The notes: a model not told the origin generated them from the sequence alone. A DNA stretch of 38,411 bases from a bacterium (GCA_018222345.1 JAAFAL010000011.1:2558-40968); one strand, 5' to 3'; shown: positions 1 to 7,851, counted from the stretch's first letter. Program-made: numbers and translations.

Positions 1-77
1 TTGGGGGTGCCGATTGCTGCCGGCCCAGGGAGTGATGGCCGGCTTGCAACGCGCCGGGAAGCGCGTGCAAGGAATCA
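1..77. repeat. Structured direct repeat, copy 1 (cut by window edge)
   Basis: This segment matches 1537-1614 along its whole length except for one missing G in a G run. It holds two clear inverted repeats: GCCGGCC...GGCCGGC, then CTTGCA-CGCGC pairing with GCGCG-TGCAAG. The match starts at base 1, so the element probably continues outside the window, where a terminator hairpin like that at 1493-1523 may lie. Similarity stops abruptly after GGAATCA. No family is recognised. Confidence 0.85.
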
Positions 78-211
78 AAAACATTAAACATTGCGGTGAC
101 AGCTTGCCAATTACACTATTTATTTCACTCCGCCGTCACCCGTAAAAGCGCGCCTGCAACCGGCCTTTTTGGCCCGTAGCGCGGAGCAAAATCAGGCTGC
201 GCTGCCGCCAA

Positions 212-274
212 GTTGTTCGAATCATCTCTGCCCGAAAAGCCGAGCGCAAACTCTACGACGGGGCGTTGCCATGA
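212..274 (+). pseudogene. Remnant of a BrnT-like toxin gene (C-terminal end only)
   Basis: Read from 212, this frame encodes about 20 residues containing RIISARKAERKLY, which resembles the C-terminal end of BrnT-family toxins. It stops with TGA at 272-274, overlapping the antitoxin ATG at 271 as ATGA, the usual arrangement of toxin-antitoxin pairs of this type. Upstream the frame stays open only to a TAA at 143-145, and nothing there resembles the BrnT body. Seen: the motif and the overlap. Inferred: the toxin gene was truncated from its 5' side, perhaps when the neighbouring repeat was placed. Confidence 0.6.
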
Positions 275-483
275 AATCGCATAAGAACCCGTATGCCTCG
301 CGTATGAAGCGACAAGTGACCATTCGCATGCGGGATGATGTGATTGGCTGCTTCAAGGAGATGTTCGAAGAAACCGGAATTCCGTACCGGAGCCTGATCA
401 ATCTCTACTTGCGAGGCTGTATGGCAGATGAGCGTCGGCCAGACCTGACGTGGCGATCAAACATGTTAGAAAAAATAGTGTAA
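271..483 (+). CDS. BrnA/CopG-like ribbon-helix-helix antitoxin
   Basis: A 70-residue protein with the sequence pattern of BrnA-type antitoxins: NPYASRMKRQVTIRM is the likely beta strand, followed by DDVIGCFKEMFEETGIPYRSLINLYL as helix-turn-helix (shown here only as a pattern; key residues are V15, I17, R18 and the GIPYRSLIN stretch). Such proteins bind their own promoter as dimers and neutralise the partner RNase toxin. ATG 271 is chosen because the family similarity begins there and because it overlaps the stop of the toxin remnant. The frame is open upstream to 169, but that extension resembles nothing. With the toxin reduced to its tail, this looks like an orphan antitoxin; it may still act as a DNA-binding protein. 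Confidence 0.7.
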   Translation: MKSHKNPYASRMKRQVTIRMRDDVIGCFKEMFEETGIPYRSLINLYLRGCMADERRPDLTWRSNMLEKIV

Positions 484-593
484 ATCGTAGGGTGCCACAG
501 TAATTCGCTACCAACGCACAATTCAGGCATCCTAGGCTGCTGCAGTTGGCCGTCGCCGACCTTCGTTCGTGAACCACACATAAGAGAATAAGC

Positions 594-1301
594 ATGTTTC
601 GTGACGATCCAGAGGTGCAGGTGGCGTTCGACACAGTGGTGCAACGTGACCGCGAATTGAAAATGCTCGAGATTGGATGTGGGTCAGCTTCGCACCTGGA
701 TTTTCCTCGAAAACCGTACATCGTTGGGCTTGATGTCTCTGAAGAGCAGCTCAAACGAAATGATGTCATCGACGAAAAAATCCATGCTGACATTGAAACT
801 TATGAGTTGTTAGCGTCCGAATATGACGTTGTGGTTTGTTGGTGGCTGTTGGAGCACCTGTCGGATCCGATAAGTGTTCTGGAAAAGTGTGAGAAGTCAC
901 TGAAGCCCGGTGGTGTCCTGGTCGTTGCTGCACCGAATGTTAGATCTGTGAAGGGGCTCATCACTAAATTTACTCCTCACTGGTTCCACGTCTGGGTTTA
1001 CAGATATGTGTTTGGCGTTAAAGACGCTGGCAAAAACGAGACCGTTCCATTCAAAACCTATCTGAGATGGAATTTGTCGGGCTCCGGCCTGAAGCATTTC
1101 GCCCACAATGCTGGTTTAGACGTGGTGCGGCTAGGTTTTCACGAGAATTACTGGCAAGCCAAGCTACGCCGTGAAAATGTAGTTCTGGATGTCGGGTGGA
1201 AAATTGCAGGCTTCTTTGTTCGTGTTGTCAGTTTGGGGTTCGTTGAGCCCGATAAGACTGACCTTACGCTCGTGCTTAAAAAGCAAGCAGCGCCTCTTTA
1301 G
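594..1301 (+). CDS. Class I SAM-dependent methyltransferase
   Basis: A 235-residue protein with a Rossmann methyltransferase core. Motif I is LEIGCGSASH (residues 25-34), the acidic residue after strand 2 is in GLDVS (about 45-49), motif II lies in VVCWWLLEHLSDP (about 84-96), and a KPGGVLVVAAPN stretch follows. This matches the Methyltransf_11/23 type that transfers a methyl group from S-adenosylmethionine to small molecules or glycans. The substrate cannot be told from sequence. No membrane segment or signal peptide is evident. The gene is visibly AT-richer than the genes from 1796 on, which suggests recent acquisition. It lies between the two structured repeats and downstream of the orphan antitoxin. 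Confidence 0.85.
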   Translation: MFRDDPEVQVAFDTVVQRDRELKMLEIGCGSASHLDFPRKPYIVGLDVSEEQLKRNDVIDEKIHADIETYELLASEYDVVVCWWLLEHLSDPISVLEKCEKSLKPGGVLVVAAPNVRSVKGLITKFTPHWFHVWVYRYVFGVKDAGKNETVPFKTYLRWNLSGSGLKHFAHNAGLDVVRLGFHENYWQAKLRRENVVLDVGWKIAGFFVRVVSLGFVEPDKTDLTLVLKKQAAPL

Positions 1302-1343
1302 CGGTACTAATTTCGGTCCCCAGTAATCGCTGAGGGAGCCAGT

Positions 1344-1445
1344 ATGTCCGTCAATTTCTCCGAAAACGTCGTGCCACCAGGCGACCTCAAGATCAACCCA
1401 GGAAAGATCGGCAGAATTACGGTGACACTGTACTCATTGCATTAA
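1344..1445 (+). CDS. Possible micro-protein, 33 residues
   Basis: A short frame starts at ATG 1344 after a near-ideal Shine-Dalgarno sequence (GAGGGAG, about 6 bases upstream) and ends at TAA 1443-1445. The product would contain VVPPGDLKINPGKIGRITVTL and has no signal peptide. It lies 42 bases after the methyltransferase stop and could be co-transcribed with it. No family is recognised. It could also be the start of a longer gene cut short by whatever placed the terminator and repeat downstream. Existence as a real gene rests on the ribosome binding site alone. Confidence 0.35.
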   Translation: MSVNFSENVVPPGDLKINPGKIGRITVTLYSLH

Positions 1446-1483
1446 TTTTGCTTGAGCCTTCATCTGGCAGCATCTTTCACCGC

Positions 1484-1523
1484 CAAAAAAATCCCCCGCA
1501 GACCCGGGGACGGCCTGCGGGGG
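1484..1523 (-). terminator. Rho-independent terminator, minus strand
   Basis: CCCCCGCAG (1493-1501) pairs perfectly with CTGCGGGGG (1515-1523), a 9-bp GC stem with a 13-base loop. Read on the minus strand the stem is followed directly by A and seven T residues (1485-1491). It could end transcripts of the LysE-type gene (stop at 1796) or of a separate RNA made from 1524-1614. Confidence 0.8.
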
Positions 1524-1536
1524 AACTGTCATCGGC

Positions 1537-1614
1537 TTGGGGGTGCCGATTGCTGCCGGCCCAGGGAGTGATGGCCGGCTTGCAACGCGCCGGGGAAGCG
1601 CGTGCAAGGAATCA
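1537..1614. repeat. Structured direct repeat, copy 2
   Basis: Second copy of the element at 1-77, with one extra G. It contains GCCGGCC/GGCCGGC and CTTGCA-CGCGC/GCGCG-TGCAAG inverted repeats. Just before it TCGGC (1532-1536) pairs with GCCGA (1545-1549). With the terminator stem at 1493-1523 this makes four consecutive hairpins ending in a U tract on the minus strand, the architecture of a small RNA or a structured 3' UTR. No known RNA family is recognised. Confidence 0.8.
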
Positions 1615-1795
1615 GACAGCGTGTTTGCGGGCGAAGTTCCGACAGTTCTCGCGAGGCAGAGCTCGACACAACCTGTTGAATTTGCTTGAAATAACAAAGA
1701 ATTAACGCGGCATTTCATCGCCGGGAAATGACCGTTCATCGGCCAGCGCCTGATTAATCAGTCAGTCGGCACCGAGTCAACATGCGGTGCAGCCC
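1615..1795. other. Intergenic stretch without recognised feature
   Basis: Together with the repeat and terminator this completes a gene-free interval from 1446 to 1795. It holds short open frames without ribosome binding sites or family resemblance. If the structured element is transcribed as an RNA on the minus strand, its promoter would have to lie here, but no convincing -35/-10 pair was found. Confidence 0.5.
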
Positions 1796-2413
1796 TCAGA
1801 CGACCACCAGCCAAACTGCGATTGCCGCCATCAAACACGCTGACAGGCGATTCAGCCAGCGGCCCAAGCCGCGCTGCACAAGCGCCACCTTTAGCATGCG
1901 GCCGCCCTGCGCGTAGAGCAGCATGCAGGCAAACTCGATGATCACCATGATGCTGACGAGCGTGACGCCTTGCGGAAGTAGCGGGCGGTCGCCGTTCACA
2001 AACGGGGGCAGCAACGCGGCGAAGAATATCCACGCCTTGGGGTTGGACGTGGCGGTGATAAAGCCTTGCGCGGCCAAGGCCACAACGGTGTGCTGCTTTG
2101 TGGTCGCCACATTGCCCACGAAGCTGTCGGAGCGCCAAGCGCTCACCGCGGCGTAGAGCAGATATGCCGCACCGGCCAGTTTGGCTAGGGCAAACAGTTG
2201 GGGTTGCGCGACCAATAGCGCTGCCACGCCCACCAAGGCGGCGGTTGCGACGACGACAATGCCCGCCAACTCGCCGGCCATCATCCACAGCGTGCGGCGC
2301 ACGCCAATTTGTATGCCCAGCGTCATGGCCAGGCTCATGCACAGGCCGGGGCTGACGGCGATCAGGAAGAAGCTCGCTGCAAACGCAAGCAGCGTGGCGG
2401 GTTCAACTGGCAC
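1796..2413 (-). CDS. LysE/RhtB-family amino acid exporter
   Basis: A 205-residue, very hydrophobic inner-membrane protein with about six membrane segments. It fits the LysE/RhtB exporters: the N-terminal SPGLCMSLAMTLG stretch after the first helix, then a long helix pair, the central SNPKAWIFFAALLPPF signature (about residues 123-138), and a C-terminal helix ending WLVVV. Members export amino acids or related metabolites using the proton gradient; the substrate is not predictable. The start is GTG at 2413; no ATG gives a complete first helix, and no clear Shine-Dalgarno sequence is present. A palindromic repeat separates it from polA. Proximity to lysA is probably coincidental. Confidence 0.85.
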   Translation of the reverse strand: MPVEPATLLAFAASFFLIAVSPGLCMSLAMTLGIQIGVRRTLWMMAGELAGIVVVATAALVGVAALLVAQPQLFALAKLAGAAYLLYAAVSAWRSDSFVGNVATTKQHTVVALAAQGFITATSNPKAWIFFAALLPPFVNGDRPLLPQGVTLVSIMVIIEFACMLLYAQGGRMLKVALVQRGLGRWLNRLSACLMAAIAVWLVVV

Positions 2414-2435
2414 GGGACGGGATCATACGCTCGGC

Positions 2436-2521
2436 TGTCATTGCGAGCGAAGCGCGGCAATCTCGTTACGTGGGCGGACCGTCCAGCAGATTGCCGCGGC
2501 GCTTTGCGCCTCGCAATGACA
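2436..2521. repeat. Palindromic TGTCATTGCGAG repeat, copy A
   Basis: Begins TGTCATTGCGAGCGAAGCG and ends in the inverted counterpart CGCCTCGCAATGACA, with GCGGCAATCTCGT near the left arm and AGATTGCCGCGGC near the right arm. The 86-bp element lies between the 3' end of polA and the 5' end of the LysE-type gene on the same strand. It contains no protein gene and could fold into a long hairpin when transcribed. Confidence 0.85.
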
Positions 2522-2540
2522 GATTTGGTTGCGCTATTAC

Positions 2541-5255
2541 TTAGTGTGCAGCGTCCCAGTTGTCGCCAATGCCGGCTTCGGCCAGCAGTGGCACGGCGAG
2601 GTCGGCGGCGGCCTCCATGCGGTCGCTGATGCGCTTGGCCATGTCTTCGGCGGCGTCTTCGGCTACTTCGAACACCAACTCGTCGTGCACTTGCATGATC
2701 ATCTTCGCTGGCAGCTTTTCGGCTGCGAGCCAGGCGTGGATGTCGATCATGGCGCGTTTGATGATGTCGGCTGCGGTGCCTTGCAACGGGGCGTTGATGG
2801 CCACGCGCTCGGCGCCGCTGCGGGCGGCTTGGTTGCGGGCTTTGATGTCGGGCAAATACAGGCGACGGCCGTACAGGGTTTCGACAAAGCCGTCGTCCTT
2901 GGCCTTGGCCTTGCAGCCGTCCATGTAGGCCTTCACGCCGGGGTAGCGGGCAAAAAACGTGTCGATGTGCTCGGCGGCTTCGGCGCGGCCGATGTTCAGG
3001 TTGCGCGCCAGGCCAAACGCCGAGATGCCGTAGATCAGGCCAAAGTTGATGGCTTTGGCGGCTCGGCGCTGGTCGCCGCTCACATCATCCAGCGGTACGC
3101 CCCAGACTTCGGCGGCAGTGGTGCTGTGAATGTCCTGCCCGTTTCTGAATGCTTCGATTAGCGACTTATCTTCCGAAAAATGCGCCATTAGCCGCAGCTC
3201 AACCTGCGAATAATCGATGGCCAGCAGCTTGTGGCCGTCCGGCGGGATAAAGGCTTCGCGGATGCGCCGGCCCTCGCTGGTACGAATCGGAATGTTCTGC
3301 AGGTTGGGGTCGGACGACGACAAGCGCCCAGTGGCCGCGCCAGCCTGGTGGTAGCTGGTATGCACGCGGCCGGTGTGGGCGTTGATGCGTTCGGGCAGCG
3401 TCAGGGTGTAGGTGCTGCGTAGTTTGCTCAGGCTGCGCCAGTCGAGGATCAGCTTGGGCAGCTCGTATTCTTCGGCCAACTCGCTGAGCACCGCCTCGTT
3501 GGTGCTGGGCGCGCCCTTGGGGGTTTTGCGCAGCACCGGCAACTCCATCTTGTCGAACAGGATTTCGCCAATCTGGCTGGGCGAGCCCAGGTTGAACGGC
3601 TGGCCGGCGATATCGTGCGCCTGCTGCGCCAGTTCGTCGATGCGCTCGCCGAACTCATGGGTGAGGTCGGCCAGGGTTTGTTTGTCGATCCGCACGCCGG
3701 TGCGCTCGATGTCGGCCAGCACGGGCACCAGCGGCATTTCGATGGCCTCGAAAATGTGGCGCTGGCCCTCGGTTTTCTCCAGTTGGCCCCAGATCTGCTG
3801 GTGCAGCCGCAGCGTGATGTCGGCGTCTTCAGAGGCGTAGGGCGCGGCCTGCTCCAGATCGATCTGATTGAAACTCAGCTGCTTTTTGCCCTTGCCGGCA
3901 ATGTCCTCGAACTTGACCGTGTCGAGGTTGAGGTGGAGCTTGGCAAGCGTGTCCATGTCGTGCCGGCTGCCGCCAGCGTTGAGCGTAAAGCTCTCAAGCA
4001 TGGTGTCGTAGGCCACGCCGCGCACGGCCACGCCGTGGTGGGCCAGCACGTTGAGGTCGTACTTGATGTGCTGGCCAAGCTTGGGGATATCCGCATTTTC
4101 CAGCACCGGCTTGAGCGCCTCCAGGCAAGCGTCGCGGTCTAGCTGATCCGGCGCGCCCATGTAGTCGTGGGTGAACGGCAGGTACCAGGCTTCGCCCGGC
4201 TCAACGGCAAAACTCAGGCCCACCAGGCCGCCGGTGATGGCATCCAGCGCGTCGGTTTCACAGTCCAGGCAGATGAGCTCGGCTGACTGCAGCGCCTTGA
4301 GCATGGCGTCGAAGGCGTCTTGATCGAGCACCGTGTGGTACGTCGTGTCGTTGGGCACGGACGGCGCGGCAACGGCGTCCTCTACTTGCTCTTCACTGAC
4401 CACTACCGGGTCGTCCAACCAGCGGTTGAAGCCCAGGCGCTTGTACATCCCAAGCAGCGCCTCGCTATCAGCTTCACCCCGGCACAGGTCGTTGATGCCG
4501 ATGTCCAATTCGACATCGGTCTTGATCGTGGCCAGTTCGCGCGACTTCGGCAACTGCTCAAGCCCAGCCCGCAGGTTTTCGCCGATCTTGCCGCCAATTT
4601 CTCCATTTTTAGCGATGATGGCGTCAAGATCGCCGAAATTATTGATCCACTTGGCGGCCGTCTTGACCCCGCATTTTTCGATGCCGGGAATGTTGTCGCT
4701 GCTATCGCCCATCAGTGCCAGCAGGTCGATGATGCGCTCGGGCGGCACACCGAATTTTTCGACCACGCCTTCGACATCCATGGTTTTACCCTTCATGGTG
4801 TCGATCATCACCACGCGCTCATTGATGAGCTGGGCCAAGTCCTTGTCGCCGCTGACGATGCGCAGGTCCATGCCGTCCGGCAGTTGATGCGCCAGCGTGC
4901 CGATCACGTCGTCGGCCTCCACGCCGCTGATTTGCAGCATGGGGATGCCCAGCGCCTCGACCAGGTCAACAATCGGCTGGAACTGGTCCGACAAGTCCGG
5001 CGGCACCGGCGGGCGATTGGCCTTGTAGTTGGGGTCGAGTTCGTGGCGGAAGTTCTTGCCGCGGGCATCGAAAATAACCGCAATGCGCTGCGGATTCTGC
5101 TCGCGCAGCAGGCCACGCAACATGTTGCCAAAGCCATAAACGGCGCCGGTTGGGCTGCCGTCCGGTGCAGTCAGCGGTGGCAGGGCGTGAAAGGCGCGGT
5201 ACAGCCAGCCGCTGCCGTCGATGAGCCAGAGGGTATTGTCGCTGGGGTTGTTCAT
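2541..5255 (-). CDS. polA: DNA polymerase I
   Basis: A 904-residue protein, close to the usual 900-930, that fills gaps and removes RNA primers during replication and repair. Three domains are visible: an N-terminal 5'-3' exonuclease/FEN domain (about 1-290, with LLALMGDSSDNIPGI), a 3'-5' exonuclease domain (about 320-500) whose ExoI motif LDCETD keeps the D-x-E pair, and the polymerase domain. Motif A is DYSQVELRLMAHFSED, motif B is AKAINFGLIYG, and motif C is VHDE (856-859). ATG 5255 begins MNNPSDNTLWLIDGSGWLYR, as expected for the family; the frame stays open upstream, but there it covers the neighbouring gene. It lies 23 bases after the membrane-protein gene, likely in one transcript with lysA. 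Confidence 0.97.
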   Translation of the reverse strand: MNNPSDNTLWLIDGSGWLYRAFHALPPLTAPDGSPTGAVYGFGNMLRGLLREQNPQRIAVIFDARGKNFRHELDPNYKANRPPVPPDLSDQFQPIVDLVEALGIPMLQISGVEADDVIGTLAHQLPDGMDLRIVSGDKDLAQLINERVVMIDTMKGKTMDVEGVVEKFGVPPERIIDLLALMGDSSDNIPGIEKCGVKTAAKWINNFGDLDAIIAKNGEIGGKIGENLRAGLEQLPKSRELATIKTDVELDIGINDLCRGEADSEALLGMYKRLGFNRWLDDPVVVSEEQVEDAVAAPSVPNDTTYHTVLDQDAFDAMLKALQSAELICLDCETDALDAITGGLVGLSFAVEPGEAWYLPFTHDYMGAPDQLDRDACLEALKPVLENADIPKLGQHIKYDLNVLAHHGVAVRGVAYDTMLESFTLNAGGSRHDMDTLAKLHLNLDTVKFEDIAGKGKKQLSFNQIDLEQAAPYASEDADITLRLHQQIWGQLEKTEGQRHIFEAIEMPLVPVLADIERTGVRIDKQTLADLTHEFGERIDELAQQAHDIAGQPFNLGSPSQIGEILFDKMELPVLRKTPKGAPSTNEAVLSELAEEYELPKLILDWRSLSKLRSTYTLTLPERINAHTGRVHTSYHQAGAATGRLSSSDPNLQNIPIRTSEGRRIREAFIPPDGHKLLAIDYSQVELRLMAHFSEDKSLIEAFRNGQDIHSTTAAEVWGVPLDDVSGDQRRAAKAINFGLIYGISAFGLARNLNIGRAEAAEHIDTFFARYPGVKAYMDGCKAKAKDDGFVETLYGRRLYLPDIKARNQAARSGAERVAINAPLQGTAADIIKRAMIDIHAWLAAEKLPAKMIMQVHDELVFEVAEDAAEDMAKRISDRMEAAADLAVPLLAEAGIGDNWDAAH

Positions 5256-5278
5256 GGCGGCGATTATGCCGGGCCTGC

Positions 5279-5716
5279 CTATAAGCCGTGAATTACACCG
5301 GCTAGTAATACGGTCAGGCCACCAATTTCCGCCCCAATCAACATCCACATATACAGCTTGATCAGCCCGCCGGGCAGTGTGCGCTTGCCCAACTTGTGCG
5401 GGCGTTGTAACTGGTTGTCGGTGTCTTGCAAATAGCCGTGCACCGCATAACCGAACACAGCCGTCGCAAAGTAGATGATAGGCAACAGCGTGGCCCAAAA
5501 ATCCACCGTGGCCGACCACGCGCTGCGCAGCGCCAGTTGCTGCAGCACGATGCAGGCAAAGGCGTACATCAATGCGGTGCGGTGGCAGATATCGACATAC
5601 GTCGGCGCGGTGGCATCGGCGCTGGCCATCATGTGGCGGTATTTCCACACGCCGGTGAGCATGCCGACGAGCAGGAACAAGCCAGCGGAGACCAGCGCTA
5701 GATCAGGCGCGCTCAT
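5279..5716 (-). CDS. Small integral membrane protein of unknown function
   Basis: A 145-residue protein with four probable membrane helices, at about residues 5-23, 45-62, 70-90 and 118-140. Between helices 3 and 4 is a basic loop with RPHKLGKRTLPGG. No family is recognised. It is very probably real: its ATG (5716-5714) overlaps the lysA stop codon as ATGA, so it is likely translated by coupling, and polA follows after 23 bases. A role in lysine synthesis cannot be deduced from position alone. Confidence 0.8.
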   Translation of the reverse strand: MSAPDLALVSAGLFLLVGMLTGVWKYRHMMASADATAPTYVDICHRTALMYAFACIVLQQLALRSAWSATVDFWATLLPIIYFATAVFGYAVHGYLQDTDNQLQRPHKLGKRTLPGGLIKLYMWMLIGAEIGGLTVLLAGVIHGL

Positions 5717-6960
5717 GGCAGGGTAGCCTCGCCGCGCCACAGGTCGGCGATGGTTTCGCGGGCGCGCACCAGGTGCGCTGCGTCGCCATCCACCATCACT
5801 TCGGCCACGCGTGGGCGGCTGTTGTAGTTGCTGCTCATGCCAAAGCTGTAGGCGCCGGCGCTGCGCACTGCAAGCAGGTCGCCGGCGGCAATGGCCAGCT
5901 CGCGCTCCTTGCCCAAAAAGTCGCTGCTTTCGCATACGGGGCCGACGATGTCGTAATGCCGCGGCTCGGTGTCATCGCGCGGGACGACCGGGATGATGTT
6001 CTGCCAGGCCGAATACAGCGCGGGCCGCAGCAGGTCATTCATGGCCGCATCAACAATGGCGAAATTGCGTTGCAACTGCGGCTTGATGAACTCGATCTTG
6101 GTGAGCAGCACACCGGCGTTACCGGCGATGGCGCGGCCGGGCTCGACGAGGATTTCCAGCCCGCGGTCGCCCAGCTTGCGCACGATGGCCTCGGCGTAGG
6201 CGGCTGGCGAAGGCGGTGCTTCTTCGTTGTAGCGAATGCCAAGGCCGCCGCCCACGTCCAAATGCGCGAGCGCGATGCCGTTTTGCAGCAGCCGATCGAC
6301 CAGTGCCAGCAGGCGGTCCAGCGCGTGCTCGAAGGGCGCAACCTCGGTGAGCTGCGAGCCGATGTGGCAGTCCAGCCCGCAGACATTGATGTTTGGCAGG
6401 ACTTTGGCCTCGGCGAAAGCTTCGTCGGCTTCCGAAATATCAATCCCGAACTTGTTCTCTTTCAGGCCCGTTGAGATGTACGGGTGCGTGCCGGCATCGA
6501 CATCCGGATTGATGCGCAGGCTCACCGGCGCGACCACGCCGCGTTCGCCGGCTACGGCATCCAGCGCATGCAGCTCGGCGCGCGACTCGACGTTGAAGCA
6601 TTTGATGCCCAGTTCGAGCGCGCGGTGCATTTCATCGGGGCGCTTGCCGACGCCTGAAAACACTACTTTGGCGGGGTCGCCGCCGGCCTTGATGACACGC
6701 TCCAACTCGCCCAGCGAGACAATGTCGAAGCCGCTGCCCAGCCGTGCCAGCACATTCAACACTGCGAGGTTGGAGTTGGCCTTGACCGCGTAGCACACCA
6801 AGTGCGGCGTGCCGGCAAAGGCTTCGTCGAACACGCGGTAGTGGCGCTCGAAGGTGGCGCGGCTATAGACGTATGCCGGCGTGCCGAACTGGGCGGCAAT
6901 GTCCGGTAGCGGCACGCCCTCGGCATGCAGCACGCCGTCGCGGTAGTCGAAATGATCCAT
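5713..6960 (-). CDS. lysA: Diaminopimelate decarboxylase
   Basis: A 415-residue PLP enzyme that decarboxylates meso-diaminopimelate to L-lysine, the last step of lysine synthesis, in the cytoplasm. The PLP-binding lysine is K60 in YAVKANSNL. HIGSQ and GGGLGIRYN follow in the alanine-racemase-like barrel, and the substrate-contacting CESSDFL motif (C343) lies in the C-terminal beta domain. Length matches E. coli LysA (about 420). The ATG at 6960 shares one base with the stop codon of the small lipoprotein gene upstream (TAATG), and the 3' end overlaps the membrane-protein gene by four bases. Confidence 0.97.
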   Translation of the reverse strand: MDHFDYRDGVLHAEGVPLPDIAAQFGTPAYVYSRATFERHYRVFDEAFAGTPHLVCYAVKANSNLAVLNVLARLGSGFDIVSLGELERVIKAGGDPAKVVFSGVGKRPDEMHRALELGIKCFNVESRAELHALDAVAGERGVVAPVSLRINPDVDAGTHPYISTGLKENKFGIDISEADEAFAEAKVLPNINVCGLDCHIGSQLTEVAPFEHALDRLLALVDRLLQNGIALAHLDVGGGLGIRYNEEAPPSPAAYAEAIVRKLGDRGLEILVEPGRAIAGNAGVLLTKIEFIKPQLQRNFAIVDAAMNDLLRPALYSAWQNIIPVVPRDDTEPRHYDIVGPVCESSDFLGKERELAIAAGDLLAVRSAGAYSFGMSSNYNSRPRVAEVMVDGDAAHLVRARETIADLWRGEATLP

Positions 6961-7124
6961 TAATTGTCTTCTTTGGTAGCGGCGTCGCCGCCGGCTTCGG
7001 GTGCGTCCTGCGCTGTCGTTTCCGCTTGCCGCGGCGGGCGATCTTCCGGCCGGTACAGGTCGCCGCTCTGGCCGCAGGCGGGCAGCAACAGGGTCAACAA
7101 CAGCAATGCTGCAAAGCGGGACAT
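6960..7124 (-). CDS. lptM: LptM-like small lipoprotein
   Basis: A 54-residue lipoprotein: signal peptide MSRFAALLLLTLLLPAC, lipobox LPAC with the modified cysteine at C17, then GQSGDLYRPED, similar to the short conserved stretch (GLKGPLY-P) of LptM/YifL/LppL proteins. E. coli LptM helps the outer-membrane LPS translocon LptD-LptE to mature. The gene directly before lysA is commonly of this kind in gammaproteobacteria. The remaining residues are Pro/Ala/Asp-rich and probably disordered. Its ATG is 58 bases from the divergent carboxylesterase start. Confidence 0.75.
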   Translation of the reverse strand: MSRFAALLLLTLLLPACGQSGDLYRPEDRPPRQAETTAQDAPEAGGDAATKEDN

Positions 7125-7182
7125 CGGCGGGCACGGGGTAGAATCGGGCGCACAATTTACACCAGCAGCAAACACATTACGT

Positions 7183-7851
7183 ATGGCCGACACCGACGAC
7201 GCCGTTATCCTGCCCGCGCCGGGCACGCACACCGCCACCGTGATCTGGCTGCATGGCCTGGGCGCGGATGGCAACGACTTCGTGCCCATCGTGCCGCATC
7301 TGGGGCTGGCAGCAGACCACGGCATCAAGTTCATCTTCCCCCACGCGCCCATGCGGCCCGTGACTTTGAACATGGGCATGACCATGCGTGCCTGGTACGA
7401 CATCAAGGAGTTGTCGGTGGAAGGCCGCGAGGACGCCGAGGGCGTGGCGCAATCGGCGCAGCGCGTCGAGGGCCTGATCGCCGACGAGCGTGACGCAGGC
7501 ATCGACACCCGCAAGATTGTCATCGCCGGCTTTTCGCAAGGCGGCGCCGTGGCGCTGCACACGGCGCTGGGCTACCCGGCGCGCCTGGGCGGCCTGATCG
7601 CGCTTTCAACCTATCTGCCTTTGCGCAAACAATTTGCCGAGCACAAACACGCCGCCAACGCCGACCTGCCGATCTTCATGGCGCACGGCACGCTCGACCC
7701 CGTGGTCGTACCTGAGTTCGGCACGACATCGCGCGACGCGCTTATCGAGCACGGGTATGCCGTGAACTGGCAGGATTACCCTATGCAGCATCAGGTGTGC
7801 ATGGAAGAGATTGAAGCCATCGGCCAGGCGTTGAAGGCATGGCTGGGTTGA
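7183..7851 (+). CDS. Phospholipase/carboxylesterase (alpha/beta hydrolase)
   Basis: A 222-residue cytoplasmic serine hydrolase of the carboxylesterase II (EstB/Ypfh/acyl-protein thioesterase) family. It has WLHGLGADGNDF near the N-terminus forming the oxyanion loop, the nucleophile S118 in GFSQGG, D172 in HGTLDPVV and H203 in QHQVC. Spacing of the triad matches the Pseudomonas enzyme. Members hydrolyse short-chain carboxyl esters and some act on lysophospholipids or acylated proteins. ATG 7183 is chosen because family similarity begins there. The next gene starts inside its stop codon, so the three plus-strand genes up to 9532 are probably one transcript. Confidence 0.92.
   Translation: MADTDDAVILPAPGTHTATVIWLHGLGADGNDFVPIVPHLGLAADHGIKFIFPHAPMRPVTLNMGMTMRAWYDIKELSVEGREDAEGVAQSAQRVEGLIADERDAGIDTRKIVIAGFSQGGAVALHTALGYPARLGGLIALSTYLPLRKQFAEHKHAANADLPIFMAHGTLDPVVVPEFGTTSRDALIEHGYAVNWQDYPMQHQVCMEEIEAIGQALKAWLG

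Noticed and set aside
1-1700. Integron cassette with attC sites
   Set aside because: The repeats lack paired RYYYAAC and GTTRRRY core sites at their ends; one isolated GTTGAAT at 1676 has no partner, and no integrase is present.
2529-5291. Long open frames opposite polA
   Set aside because: They lie antisense to a clear polymerase gene, lack ribosome sites and family motifs, and come from third-position GC bias.
5256-5648. N-terminal extension of polA by 131 codons
   Set aside because: The extension overlaps the membrane-protein gene in another frame, and polymerase similarity begins at MNNPSDN.
1796-6960. Functional lysine operon of lysA with the LysE-type exporter
   Set aside because: They are separated by polA, a membrane protein and a repeat; the exporter family is broad and its substrate unknown.
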